Assembly (NCBI GenBank): GCA_946902985.2
Contig: OX336389.2
Span: 978,332,084-978,396,083, forward strand
Direction of reading: 5' to 3'
Source: Meconema thalassinum
Taxonomy: Eukaryota; Arthropoda; Insecta; Orthoptera; Tettigoniidae
DNA length: 64,000 nucleotides
Shown here piece by piece: positions 1 through 10,619 of this stretch. The notes under the pieces are model-generated. The model saw only the letters and a program-made list of their open reading frames with translations. It did not search any database and was not told where the DNA came from. The translations under genes and the position numbers were made by a program. Each line of letters starts with the position of its first letter. Within the stretch, counting starts at the first letter, position 1.

Positions 1-429
1 AATATTGTAATAGGCTGAAGAAGGCACAGCACGTGTGCTGAAACATGTACCGATAGGGACAAACTGAAAATTGTATTGAAAAGTGGACAACTAAAAAATA
101 ATATTGATATCAATACGAAAAAACTGAAACCCAAATGATGAATGTCAAGGACAAGCACCCTAAACTGAACAAACCGTGCACAGCCTTGCACTGTGGCAAT
201 TCTATCTCCATGATGAGGGTTGTTGAGGCAGGACAGCAAGGTCATATGCCCCTCGTAACAGTTTTAAAATATAAATTTTGTTCAGTTTGAGATGGATTCC
301 TAAAAATAAAAACAGTCCATTATTAATAAAACAAACAAAAAAAATATAATATCAAACAAAAATATAGTTTAACAAAAAGATAATAGGGCCTGAGAAACGA
401 AACAATGGTACGTGCAGAAATGAGGATCT
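1..429. other. No gene; hammerhead-like motif at the left edge
   Basis: I see no coding frame here. Positions 9-55 carry a hammerhead-ribozyme-like pattern: CTGAAGA at 15-21, a short hairpin, GAAAC at 40-44 and GTA directly after a two-base loop. The remainder is A-rich and holds nothing I recognise. Confidence 0.4.
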
Positions 430-770
430 ATATAGACAGGCAGAGAAGATCACGGACACCATGCGTAAGAGGAGACTGAAGTTTTATGGGCACCTCATGA
501 GAATGGATGAGAATTGAATAACGAAAAGAATATTTAATTACATCAGCAAGCAAAAGGTGACTACAATGTGGGTAGAAGAAACGAGAAAAGACATGGAGTA
601 AGTTGGCGTACATACTAAAGACAGTGGAATAGGGCTGTGTTTCGAGCAAAAATTGATAACTTCAAGGGGTTCAAGGAAAGACCCAGTAGAACAACCAAGA
701 ACACCTGGTCAGAGGAAAGGAGGAGGAACCACAGCGAAAGGATGAAGAAATTCTGGGTGAAGGAAAAGCA
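430..770 (+). pseudogene. LINE remnant, 3' end of ORF2
   Basis: The plus strand can be read as the C-terminal tail of a non-LTR retrotransposon ORF2, downstream of reverse transcriptase. It has the typical 'RRLKFYGHLMRMDEN' pattern (basic, then GH, RM and D) found near the end of many insect LINE proteins. The frame is broken by stops soon after this motif and again near 600. No RT motif is left, so the copy is 5'-truncated and dead. The clade is not assignable. Confidence 0.55.
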
Positions 771-772
771 CA

Positions 773-1630
773 TCAATTGTTTCCCGTGACCCACAGTAGG
801 CCAAATTCAAAGAAAGAAAGAAAGAAAGAAAGAAAGAAGAAGAAACAAAAATATAGGGAATACCAAACAGCAGTGTCAAGGTCATGGGTTCGTTGCACTA
901 ATGGGTGTTGTGAGAAACATGAATCAATTGACTGCAACAAATTCAAAGAGTCGGTACACACAAGAAAGTGGAATCGTACATTCTGTAGGGCAAACTGCAG
1001 AGCTTCATAGATAGCAATGAGCTCCGCAGTAAAGAGGATATAAGTTTGTCCCAAAGAGATCTTCATATTTGCACCATCAATGATTTAAGCTCAACCCACT
1101 TTCTCGTCCACCTTCGAATCATCCGCAAAAACATCCAGAAATTGGTGAACTGTGCTGTTCACCTTAAGATCTCGATGTAGATCTAACCAAACTTCCGGAC
1201 ATACAATACCTCGTTAGGTGTCTGGATCATAAAGGGACCTGCAGCCACTCCTATTTCATTACACGAGCTATCAAGCCTAATACCCATCGCCTGGTTGGTG
1301 TACTTCTGGTGGGATCAGGTATTGAATAGAGATTGATAGCTAGGATAATGCATCATTAGATGCAGATTGGCAGCATATGATGAAAGCATATCTTGGAGTC
1401 TGACACAAAGAGGTGGAACACCTGATTTGGTGAGTAGGCTGGAAATCGGGCTGGTCCAGAAAGCATTGGCTGTCAGCCTAATTCTGCTATACTGTCCAGC
1501 ATTTTCAAAGTTAATGACTTTGCTGAACTGTACACTGCAAAATCATAATCTAGTCGGGACAGGCTGAGGGCTTGGTAAAACAGTAACAGGACCAAAGCTA
1601 TCTCAAATTCAGTAATTTGCTGCCTTCGGT
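773..1630 (-). pseudogene. LINE remnant with RNase H domain
   Basis: Read on the minus strand, 1630 to 1370 encodes a segment downstream of RT ('LSRLDYDFAVYSSA', then 'LDSIAELG'), typical of RNase H-bearing LINEs of the R1/I/Jockey group. Around 1060-900 an RNase H stretch follows: 'AELIAIYEALQFA', then 'CTDSLNLLQSI', which holds the second-helix Glu and the strand-4 Asp of the fold. Stops and shifts separate the pieces, so it is a pseudogene. The low-coordinate end adjoins an (AAAG)n microsatellite at 808-843, and a SINE abuts the other end. Confidence 0.65.
808..843. repeat. (AAAG)n microsatellite
   Basis: A short run of AAAG units ends in a few AAG units. It lies at the edge of the RNase H LINE remnant. 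Confidence 0.85.
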
Positions 1631-1631
1631 T

Positions 1632-1965
1632 GATTTCAGGGTCTTTTTTGTTGTTGTGTGGCCTCCTGAGAGGCAAAGTGCAGGTCTTTCTAGTCGACCC
1701 CTGTGGGCGACCTGCGCAACGGGATGAGAGATGGAATGATGAAGATAATGAAACTGGTCAAGGATGTGGAGGGAAGCAGCCGTGGTCTGTCAGAAGGTAC
1801 CGTCCCAGCATTTGCCTGGTATTGAAATTGGGAAACCACGGAAAACCATTTCAAGGACGGTCGACAGTAGGGCTCGAACCCACGCATCTACCGAGTCAGC
1901 AGAGAGCTTGGCCACATGGCCTAACGCTGCGCTTTAGCGAGCGTAGCCACTGCAGTCGGCATGTT
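1632..1965 (-). mobile_element. tRNA-derived SINE, family 1 copy a
   Basis: This copy shares long blocks with 11723-12045: a T-rich left end (the reverse of a poly-A tail), a 'GGGCGACCTGCGC' block, 'CCCAGCATTTGCCTGG' and a right end carrying a box-B-like sequence. On the minus strand box B reads GGGTTCGAGCCC. This points to a Pol III promoter head at the right, transcribed leftward. No clear target duplication was found. Confidence 0.75.
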
Positions 1966-2290
1966 TTAGGAGCTAGAATATTGTTATTGTGTACTTTTGT
2001 ATGATACCAGAATAAAAACATATTATTGTAATGTCTGTATTAAGGTAAGATTCAGATGAAATGAGAAAATTGTGATTGGGCCGAATGAAGAATTGCTGGG
2101 TGCATCGCAAGAAGCAAACAGTACAACCTTCTAAGAAAAGTGCGTAGAACAGTTCAAGTGGTCCAATGTGATCAATAAAGTTTAAAAAATAAAAGTACAT
2201 ACCGTACTATAGCCTACATTCATTTTCATTTGAGACTGTTTTGTCCATCAGTATCCAGTCTAGTCTGCAAGCCTCTGTTTGCGAACAAGT
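1966..2290. other. Unassigned spacer
   Basis: No ORF of note and no repeat structure seen. It is AT-rich and lies between a SINE and a minus-strand LINE. Confidence 0.4.
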
Positions 2291-2943
2291 TAGATCCATG
2301 ATCCCGTATTAGCAGTCAGCACTGCGGCTTTCTCTTCTTCTACACCTCTCACTTTGAAATTGCCTCCTAGGTCTACCTGTGCTTCTCTTTCTCTCTACAG
2401 CTGAAATTATTAACTTCTTTGGTAATATCTCTTCCTGCATTCTTTTCACATGACCCCACCATCTGAGTTGGCTCATACAAACAGCTTCATCTAGCATGCT
2501 AATTTTTAACGAAGCCCTTATCTCTTAATTATGAGTACCTTCCTGCCAATGCTCCAACCTGTTTGTCCCAACAATCATTCAAGCTACCCTCATGTCAGTT
2601 ACCTCTAGCTTATGTAACAGATATCCTGAATATACCCAGCTCTCGCTTCCATACAGCAAGGTCGAACTAAATACTGAGTGATATAGGGAGCGTTTCATTG
2701 CTACACTAACTTCCTTCCTGCAGAATACTGTAGATCACAACTAAGTACTCACTGCATTGGCTTTTCTGCACCTTGACTCTATTTCCTTCCCCATATCCAC
2801 CATCCTGAGAGAATACACAGACTAAGTACCGGCACTTAATATGTTCCACCTGCTCCAATTTAGTTCCTCCTATTTGACATGCTATTTTCTTGTGCTTCTT
2901 CCTTGCCGGCATAACCATCATTTTTGAAATGCTGATTTTCATA

Positions 2944-3880
2944 TTGGTTTAGGAACAAGACTGGACTAAGACAGGGGGTGTGCTGTCACCTCTTTTATTC
3001 AATGGTAATGGATGAAATTGTAAAGGAAACAAAGGAAGCATATGGACATAAAGAAATGAAGTTACTATTATTTGCAGACGATATTGTGGTCTGGGGAAGG
3101 AACACGGAAGAAGTGCAAAAACAACTAGATGCACTGAACGAAAATATTCAGAAGTATGGCCTGAAAATCAGTATAGAGAAAAGCAAGACCATGGTGATGA
3201 CAAGAGGGGAAAGACAAGGAAAGGGCATTGTGAAAATTGGAAGTCAGAGTTTGGAAATTGTGGACACGTTCAAATACCTAGGAAGTGAATTGATGCAAAC
3301 TGGTAGGTTGGACATGGAGATTGGCAGGAGGGTACAGCAGAGCAATGCATTCTATCAAAGTGTAAGAAAACTTGTTTGGGATAAGGAAGTACCAAGGAAA
3401 AGCAAGGAGGTAATGTATAAAATGTACTATGTACCCATATTAACGTATGCAGCTGAGACTTGGACCCTGACGAGCAGGCAAGAGAGTAGAATCCAAGCCA
3501 GTGAAATGAAATTCCTAAGAAGTATGATAGGTAAGACAAGGAAAGACAGAGTGAGGAATGAAGATGTTAGGAAGGAAGTTGGGATGGGAAAACTAAATGA
3601 GAGAATTGGGAAGAATAAACTAAGGTGGTTTGGACATGTAAAGAGGATGGAGGAAAATAGAATACCAAGACAGATGCTGGAGGCGAAGTGCAAGGGTAAG
3701 AGAGCAAGGGGAAGACCTAGAACAAGGTGGATTGATTCAGTGAAGAACAGCGTGAGAAAAAGAAATCTGGACTGGGACAAGATCGTGGAAGAAGAATGGT
3801 GGAAGGAAAGAGGAAAGTGGAGAAGTGCCATAAATACCCCGACCCGGCAGGAGCTGGATAAGGGGAAATGATGATGATGA
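2944..3880 (+). mobile_element. 5'-truncated LINE insertion with 11-bp target duplication
   Basis: TGATTTTCATA occurs at 2933-2943 and again at 3881-3891, bracketing this segment. The insert ends in an (ATG)n/(GAT)n tail and contains one open frame for the C-terminal half of a LINE ORF2. The same 3' end (CCCGGC, then ATG repeats) recurs at 44498-44760, so both belong to one LINE family with a trinucleotide tail. Confidence 0.9.
2978..3871 (+). CDS. LINE reverse transcriptase, C-terminal part
   Basis: This is the C-terminal 297 residues of a non-LTR ORF2 protein. It starts inside the RT palm just after 'LRQGGVLSP', continues through the catalytic 'LLLFADDIVVWG' box (residues about 28-39) and 'FKYLGS' of the thumb, and runs through the basic tail ('RWFGHVKRMEENRIPRQM', 'RGRPRTRWID'). 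The frame is open to its natural stop just before the ATG-repeat tail, so this is a young copy that lost its 5' part during target-primed reverse transcription. With no endonuclease or RT fingers it cannot be functional. The start is only the first in-frame codon. Confidence 0.85.
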   Translation: MCCHLFYSMVMDEIVKETKEAYGHKEMKLLLFADDIVVWGRNTEEVQKQLDALNENIQKYGLKISIEKSKTMVMTRGERQGKGIVKIGSQSLEIVDTFKYLGSELMQTGRLDMEIGRRVQQSNAFYQSVRKLVWDKEVPRKSKEVMYKMYYVPILTYAAETWTLTSRQESRIQASEMKFLRSMIGKTRKDRVRNEDVRKEVGMGKLNERIGKNKLRWFGHVKRMEENRIPRQMLEAKCKGKRARGRPRTRWIDSVKNSVRKRNLDWDKIVEEEWWKERGKWRSAINTPTRQELDKGK

Positions 3881-4365
3881 TGATTTTCATACCTACTTTA
3901 TTTCCTACATTTATGTTCAAGTTCTAACATTTTGACTTGTAAGCCTTTGACGGAGTCTGTCATCACAACCAAGTCATTGGCATAGGCCAGAATGCTGGTT
4001 TCCATCTAATTGAATCCCAACCAATCAGTTTATGCCCTTCAGCAAATAGTCCATGTAAAAATAATCAGTAGTAGTAGTGGTGAGAGATTACAGCCTTGCC
4101 TCACTCCTGAAACAACCTTGAACCAAGAACTAATCCTACCATCAACTCTCACTGCAGCCTGATTATCAACATAAATTATGTTGATTGTCTGTAGCAGCCT
4201 TCCCTCGATACCATATTCCCTCTGGATGCTCAGCATCTTCACCCTGGGTACTCTATCATATGCCTTCTCTTACTAGATCTACAAATGTCTATTCCTCTTG
4301 TAACATTCCTCTATAACTTGGTGCATACTAAATATTTGATCTTGACATCCTTGTTGCGATCTAAA

Positions 4366-4605
4366 TAATAATAATTTTATTATTGCAGCCAACGGCCATG
4401 TATTTTTCTTTTCAGGACGGGTCAGGGAAGGGATTATGAAAGGAAATCGGCCATGGACCTAGTGAAAGGAACCGTCCCGGCATTTGCCTGGTAGTGAAAA
4501 TGGGAAACCACGAAAACCATTTTCAAGACAGCCGAGGTGGGATTCGAACCCATGCTCTCCCAATGCCAGCGAGACACGAGGTAGCGCTCTCGGCCACCGC
4601 GGCCG
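4366..4605 (-). mobile_element. tRNA-derived SINE, family 2, with 13-bp target duplication
   Basis: The insert is bracketed by GTTGCGATCTAAA at 4353-4365 and 4606-4618. On the minus strand it begins with a tRNA Leu/Ser-like head: box A near GTGGCCGAGAGCG and a perfect box B, GGGTTCGAATCCC. It ends in an (AAT)n-rich tail. It interrupts the older minus-strand LINE. Confidence 0.9.
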
Positions 4606-4962
4606 GTTGCGATCTAAAGCCACGCTGGTTTTCATCCATCTTACTCTCGGCCCTCCTTTCTACAATGCCCGGGACACTTATCAAAGAAATGCCACAATAA
4701 TTATTGCAATCTTTTCTGTTACCTTGTTTATAAGTTGGGGCGATTACTGCTTTTGTCCAGTCAGGGAGCACATTTCCTAAAACCCATGCCAATTCGATTA
4801 TCCAATGCAATCATTTCAGCCGTGCTTTCCTACTATACCTCACCGTTTCTGACCGAATTGCATCTACCCCTGCCGCTTTGTCACATTGTAGTTTATTTAC
4901 CACCCTCTCTACTTCTCAATGGCAACTGTTATTATTTGGGTAACTGTCCGCGATTGTGAATA

Positions 4963-6335
4963 TCTATACTAATATAATAAAGCTGAAGAGTTTGTGCGTT
5001 TGTTTGTGTGTTTAAACACGCTAATCTCTGGAACTACCAGTCGGATTCGAAAAATTCTTTTTTTATATGATAGCCAGATTCAAGAGGAATAGTTTAGGCT
5101 ATGTTAAATTTCGGACAGATCACTCCATTCCCTGCATTTAGGCCCTTTGGCACAAATCTACACCGTTTCACCGATCTGAACCAAATTTCATATAGTTAGG
5201 CCTGCACTTTGGAACCCGACGAGTAACACTGTCTGCTTGAAATTTCGGACACACCACTCCATTCCCTGCATTTAGGTCCATTGGCACAAATCTACACCGT
5301 TTCACCGATCAGAATCACATTTTGTACACGTACCCTTTGGAACCCTGCGGGTGACACTGTCCACTTTAAATTTCGGACAGACCACTCCATTTCCTGCATT
5401 TAGGCCCTTTATCACAAATCTACACCGTTCCTCCTAATTGCACCAAATTTTACATACACTTTGAAACCCTGCTGGTAACACTGTCCACTTGATATTTTGG
5501 ACAACACTCCCCATTCCCTACATTTAGAATAACAAACAAACTGAACTTGAAAACCATGTATTAAGGCCCTAGAATCATTCATGTCCGTAGTAGTGTAACT
5601 GTAAGAGTATTTTAATAAGTCTATTGTTGACTGACAATTCGGGCTGTATCACGTCGCCCCTACCAGTGTTCTGGTGCAGAATGGCGAAAATAGTTAAATC
5701 TTGTGCTGCTTATAAATTGCAGTCACAGGGAGTAATTAGTGCAAAAAGATTTCTTTTGTCCCTTAAAACAGTTATCATCATGAAAGTATTATACCTCTGT
5801 ATAAGTGCAATGGTGTTGGTGCAATACATTGAGGTTATCAGCTGCAATAAGCGTTGGTGCTTTCAAATTTACCGTAATTTATTCCGAAACTTATCGTTGA
5901 GCGCTATGTGGCCATAAATGATACTATAACTACTATTGCTTCCAAAGTGTTCTGATTATTTTCCTATGGCGCTCTGCGTCAAAAGACGACACTATTGGTC
6001 TCTACATTTCTAACAGACAATGAGATATAGGCCCTAGGCAGTGACTTTTATTTCACTTACTCCTCTTTCTAATGATTTTTAGAAATTTGTTTGTAAATTA
6101 CATGTGTCAGTGCTGTAGTTAGTAAATAGCCGTTTCCCTGTTCATTATTATCATTAGGGGAAAATGATCTAAATGTTACGTCCATTATACTGTACTGCAT
6201 ATTACCCTCACTACAACCACCACCACCACCACTAAAAAGGTTTAGTTTAAGTATCATGTGCCAGTTCTGTAGTAGTATTCATTGTCATCCATAAAGCAAA
6301 TAAATCCTCTGGGTGAAGCCGGGCACTACTGCTAG
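4963..6335 (+). mobile_element. Tandem-repeat element A (Helentron/HINE-like ends)
   Basis: The left end reads CTATACTAATATAATAAAGC, followed by a TTTGTGTGTTT-rich stretch. The right end is GAAGCCGGGCACTACTGCTAGT. Between them are about three to four imperfect ~130-bp tandem units (about 5100-5520) with the core CACCGTTTCACCGATC. The same left motif, tandem unit, internal AAATGAC block and right end (GAAGCCGGGTACTACTGCTAGT) are seen at 44133-48166. No transposase or helicase is encoded, so it is non-autonomous. Assignment to Helentron-associated elements rests on the ends and on the lack of target duplication, and is tentative. Confidence 0.6.
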
Positions 6336-6464
6336 TATTACATAATTATGTATATTGATACAATTTACAAAGAAACTATAATCCAAGTTTCTCAATCTAT
6401 TTTACCAGTGTTTCACTCCAGTGCACCATTGGGTTTATTAGTTGGTACAGTACACTTCTTCTTC
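6336..6464. other. Unassigned short spacer
   Basis: AT-rich spacer between element A and a minus-strand LINE. Nothing recognised. Confidence 0.4.
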
Positions 6465-7480
6465 TTGTGCCATACCCTCATTGGATGTTAGTTATTGATG
6501 TTTTAAGGGGTGAAACTACGAGGTCATCTGCCAATCTCATTGGATGTTGGTTGTCATCAGGGCGATTTCTTTTACCAGCTTGGAATAGTGCAGGAGTGTT
6601 GATTCCATACCATTCGCTTAGGTTCTTCAGCCAAAATATTCTCCTCCTTCCTCGACCTCTCCTACCTTCAATTATGATATGTAGGAGTTAATATTTATCA
6701 TTGCAAATGATATGGTCAAAGTATTCAAGTTTTTTCTGTTTGGTGTTATGCAAATCCTTCTGTTCTTTATGCAGGCGTTCCAGTACTTCCATGTTACGTC
6801 TCTATCGATCCATGACATTCTGAATAGGCGCCAATAGCGCCACATCTCGAAGGCTTGAAGTTTTTTACTGGTGTTCTCCGTGGGGAGGGTCCAGGCTTCA
6901 CTGCCATACAGCAGGATAGAGAAAATGTAACACCATAGTAAATGGAGACGGAGAGCAATTTTAATGTCTCTGTTGCACAGTAATTCTTTCATTTTCATGA
7001 ATGCAGCTCTAGCCAATTCAATGCGGGATAGCACTATTCCAATAATGATCAAGTATGCATCCAAGGTATTTCACGTGTTGAGCTTGTTCCAGTGTTGTCC
7101 CAGCTACAGTAAGATTAACAGGTGGAATTACATGTTTCTTCAAAACCATTACCTTTGTCCTTTTTGTATTCAAATTTAGACCTGCTCTTGCACTGTGTTG
7201 TACTACAGAGTTTAGTAAGGTTTGTAGATCTTCAGCACTTGTTGCAAGCAGAGCTGTATCGTCTGCATACTGCAAATCATTTATGGTTCATCCATTAACA
7301 ATACCTTCCTGTTTTCCTTCCAATGCTTCTGAAAATATTTCCTCAGAGTAGATATAGAAAAGATGTGGAGATCGAGCATAAGACTTGTCTCACTCCTTGT
7401 TTTACTGTATATTTTCTACACTACCGGTGTTGGTGCAATCTACTTTTACTGAAGCCGTCTGATTCCAGTACTTACTTAGA
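6465..7480 (-). pseudogene. Minus-strand LINE remnant (RT end and C-terminal tail)
   Basis: Read leftward: 7275-7018 carries the RT box 'LQYADDTALLATSAEDLQ' and the thumb motif 'VKYLGCI'. Then 7064-6672 carries 'LLYGSEAWTL' and 'LQAFEMWRYWRLFRMSW', and around 6660-6500 the basic end ('GRRGRGRRRIFWLKNL'). At least two frameshifts separate these pieces, and an upstream stop lies near 7290. The element is truncated at 7480, where a different LINE begins. Clade unassigned. Confidence 0.7.
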
Positions 7481-7489
7481 CTTAGTTCC

Positions 7490-8475
7490 TCCAATACTAG
7501 ATAGCATATCAGGCAACAAGTTTCCTCCAGCGAACTCTATCAGCTGCCAGGTTTTCAGCTTCCTCCCAGTTCATATCCATGCATTCTAGATCCTTTGCAA
7601 AAGTTTGTTTCCAGGTGTTACGAGGTCTTCCTCTACTTTGGTATCCTTCCGTTGGTTTCCACAACAGTGTTGATTTGGGTATCCTTATATCATTCATACG
7701 TAGAACGTATCCCGCGAACTTCAGTCTCCTTTGAGCAACGATTTTATGGTAGCTGCGTAGACCACTTCTTCTCAGTACTTCATTATTTGTTATGTGGCCA
7801 CAATAACTGATCTTCAAAATTCGCCTCAAGCATCGTTGGTGAAAAACGTTGAGCTTGTGTGCTGATTTTACTGATATTTTCCAGGTCTCACATGCATATA
7901 TGGCGATCGGTAAGATGATAGAGGAATATAGCCAAATCTTTGTGGACAGACTTATAGAGTCTAATTGCCATATGGACCGCATTCGTTGAAAGATTGCCGA
8001 AGCTTTCCCCATTCTGCTGATGTCTGCATCTACGTCCCTATTACTACAGATAAGGCTGCCAAGATATGAAAATCGATCAACATCTTGTAGAATCTTCTGT
8101 TGCACTATAATTTGTGTAGATACATTCCCATTTTTATGCACATTATATTTGTCTTGTCACCATTTATCTATAGTCCAGCAGAACTGGCCATTCCATCCAG
8201 CTTGGTTGTCATTAATTGTAAACTTTGTGGTGTTTCTGCCAGAAGAACCATGTCATCAGCAAAATCCCGATCCGTTAGCCTAGATTGCTCATTCCAACGT
8301 ATCCCCATATTGGGATTGTCCATAGCTTTTCTCATTACAAAATCTATGACCAATATGAATAGGAATAGTGACAAAATGCATCCTTGTCTGACGCCTGTGA
8401 GAATGCTAAAGAAAGGGGTGTTCCTATCTTCTGTTCTTATACAACAGCTCGAGTGTAGATAGATAAGATAAGACT
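7490..8475 (-). pseudogene. Minus-strand LINE remnant, different family
   Basis: From the right, 8494-8168 encodes RT palm ('TGVRQGCILSLFLFILVIDF', then 'RDFADDMVLLAETPQSLQ'). After a frame break, 8141-7509 encodes 'RFSYLGSLI', 'YACETWKI' and 'RLKFAGYVLRMNDIRIPKS', ending in 'DRVRWRKLVA'. The second block is an open frame of 210 residues. Endonuclease and RT fingers are missing. It abuts the 3' end of another LINE, so the two form a head-to-tail pair of unrelated copies. Confidence 0.75.
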
Positions 8476-8640
8476 GTAGATCCCTGATGGGCAAGGGCCT
8501 CCTACCGGAGTGGTAGGGGGTGGATCATATAGTCTCCCAAGAGGAGCCAGTTCTTGAGAGATGTCTTTCCTAAAACATATTGACACACATTAATAAAAAA
8601 TAAATTAACACACACCCTTACTATGGTATTTACATTGTTA
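8476..8640. other. Unassigned spacer
   Basis: No gene or clear repeat recognised. Confidence 0.35.
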
Positions 8641-8960
8641 CACTATTACACTGATCTGAATTTCCTTCCATAGCTTCCTATCCCTGGCATTTCTGGTCCA
8701 CGTAACACCTGCCTCGAACCTAAATTCGTCCGACCATCTGCGACGGGGCGTCCTCTGCTTCCCTTGCCAGCTCTTGGATCCCACATAGTCGTGGAGTAGG
8801 CTCATCTATCCTGGTTCATTCTGGATATGTGTCCACCCCAGCGCCATTTCAGTTGCCGAGCTCTTGTTGTTGTGTCCTCCAATAACTTCTTTTTCTCAGA
8901 TCCGTGTTACTGATTCTGTCGCTTAGCTTAACGCCTAGGATTCTCCTTTCCATTTTCCGT
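8641..8960 (-). pseudogene. LINE ORF2 C-terminal fragment
   Basis: On the minus strand a 'GRPRRRWSDEFR' motif and 'ARDRKLWKEIQ' can be read around 8750-8650, preceded by 'RWAYSTTMW'-type sequence. This is the standard tail of LINE ORF2 proteins. Frames are broken and no RT motif remains. Confidence 0.6.
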
Positions 8961-9004
8961 TGACAGATTCCATATTGGCTCACAATATTCCATAATGATT
9001 CTCG

Positions 9005-9140
9005 GTGTAGACTGCGAGAAGAACAGGCTGGCTTTCGAACAAATATTTATTCTACAAAATGTAATAGAACAATGCATAGAATTTAACTGTCCGTTGCCCC
9101 TAAACTTCATTGATTTAATATTGAGATCAGAGATTTGACA
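9005..9140 (+). pseudogene. LINE RT fingers/palm fragment
   Basis: The plus strand shows 'LREEQAGFR' and, in a shifted frame, 'QIFILQNVIEQCIEFNCPL' followed by 'LNFID'. This is the RT stretch between the fingers and the first catalytic Asp. It is a small fragment that stops where the next LINE starts. Confidence 0.6.
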
Positions 9141-9149
9141 GAGCTTTGG

Positions 9150-10610
9150 AAGACTAAAACAGGTACAAAGCACCGGGCATAGATGATACAATACCGATTG
9201 AGTTGCTACGCTGCATAAGTGATGATGGTCTGGTCAGGTTATTTCACTTGGTGTGTAGGATTTATGAGACAGGTGAGGTACCCTCTGATTTCAAGAAAAA
9301 TGTTATCATCCCTAAACCGAAGAAAGTAGGAGCTGACAGATGTGAAGATTACCGTACAATCTGCTTGATTACTCATGCTTCAAAGATCCTGTCTAGTATA
9401 ATTTACAAGAGGATGGAAAGCCAGATAGAAATGGAGTTGGGTGAAGACCAGTTTGGTTTCAGGAGAAATGTAGGAACAAGGGAAGCTATACTGAGTTTTA
9501 GGCTGATTTTTGAAGATAGAATAAGGAAAGATAAGAGAACGTTCATGGCATTTGTCGACTTAGAAAAGGCTTTTGATAACGTTGATTGGTGTAAGTTGTT
9601 TGAAATATTAAAAACGATTGGAATAATGTACAGGGAAAGGAGGGTGCTCTACAATCTATACAGAAACCAGACAGCAGTCATTAGAGCTGAAGGACATGAG
9701 AGAGAAGCTGGTATTCAGAAAGGTGTAAGGCAAGGCTGCAACTTATCACCCATACTTTTCAATCTATATATTGAACAAGCAATGAAGGAAATTGGAGAAA
9801 AATTTAAAGTGGGAGTGAAGATTCTAGGAGAAATATTTTCAACTCAGAGATTTGCTGATGATATCATTATTTTGGCCGACATGCCAGAGGATTCGAACGA
9901 ATTTTTGAATGGTATGAAATCCGTCTTGAGGAAATAATTCATGATGAAAATCAATAAATGTAAAACAAAAATATTGGAATGCAGCCGAAATAAATCAGAA
10001 ACCTCTATGTACATCAAATTGGCAGGTAAAACGCTAAAGGAAGTAGGAGACTTCTGTTACTTAGGAAGCAAAATAACCAGTGATGGGCGAAGCAAAGAGG
10101 ATATAAAAAGTAGGTTGGCTCAGGCAAGGAATCTGTTGAAATCGAATATAGATTTAGGTATAAGGAAGTCATTTTTGAAAGCCTTTGTCTGGAGCATGGC
10201 ACTATATGGATGTGAAACTTGGACTATTGATGCAGCAAAGAAAAGGAGAATTGAAGCATTTGAAATGTGCTGTTACAGGAGAATGATGAAGATCAGATGG
10301 GTAGATAGGGAAACAAATGAAGAGGTATTAAGACGAGTGGGGGAGGAGAGATGTTTCTGGCGACTGCTAATGAAGAGAAGGGATAGGTTGGTAGGACACA
10401 CACTAAGACACCCAAGAATAGCAAGCTTAGTTATAAAAGGAAGGGTCGAGGACAAGAACTGTAGGGGTAGACTAAGGTTGGAATATGTTAAACAGATTGC
10501 TTCGGATGTAGGGTATGGTAGCTATGTAGAGCTGAAATGATTAGCTCAGGACAGGGAGCCATGGCGCGCTGCATCAAACCAGTCAAAAGAATGAAGACTC
10601 AAACAACATT
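9150..10610 (+). pseudogene. Plus-strand LINE, nearly complete RT with stops
   Basis: This is a LINE ORF2 from just before 'KAPGIDD' (about 9170) to its natural stop at 10592-10594. RT motifs run in order: 'NYR-like' fingers ('CEDYRTICLI'), 'EDQFGFRRNVGT', 'TFMAFVDLEKAFDNVDW' with the first catalytic Asp, 'KGVRQGCNLSPILFNLYIE' and 'QRFADDIIILADM' with the catalytic pair. After that come 'FCYLGSKI', 'LYGCETWT' and the basic tail. The frame is interrupted in place by TAA at 9935-9937 and TGA at 10538-10540 but not shifted over this stretch. The endonuclease domain is missing, so it is 5'-truncated and inactive. Confidence 0.85.
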
Positions 10611-10619
10611 AACTAGAAA

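Larger units (their letters stand above)
2291..4960 (-). pseudogene. Minus-strand LINE ORF2, split by two insertions
   Basis: Reading right to left, 4950-4619 gives RT fingers ('APTYKQGNRKDCNNYCGISL', the usual KKGD..NYRGISLL motif). Next, 4242-4039 gives the palm entry ('VVSGVRQGCNLSPLL'), and 2942-2706 and 2497-2309 give post-RT sequence ('LRWWGHVKRM', 'STGRPRRQF'). The FADD region is eroded. It is interrupted by a plus-strand LINE at 2944-3880 and a SINE at 4366-4605, both with target duplications, so this element is older than both. Several frameshifts make it a pseudogene. Confidence 0.7.

Noticed and set aside
4540..4620. tRNA gene
   Set aside because: Good box A and B on the minus strand but no cloverleaf or acceptor stem, and a target duplication plus tail show it is a SINE. 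The same reasoning applies near 1880, 11960, 13720, 28110 and 47712.
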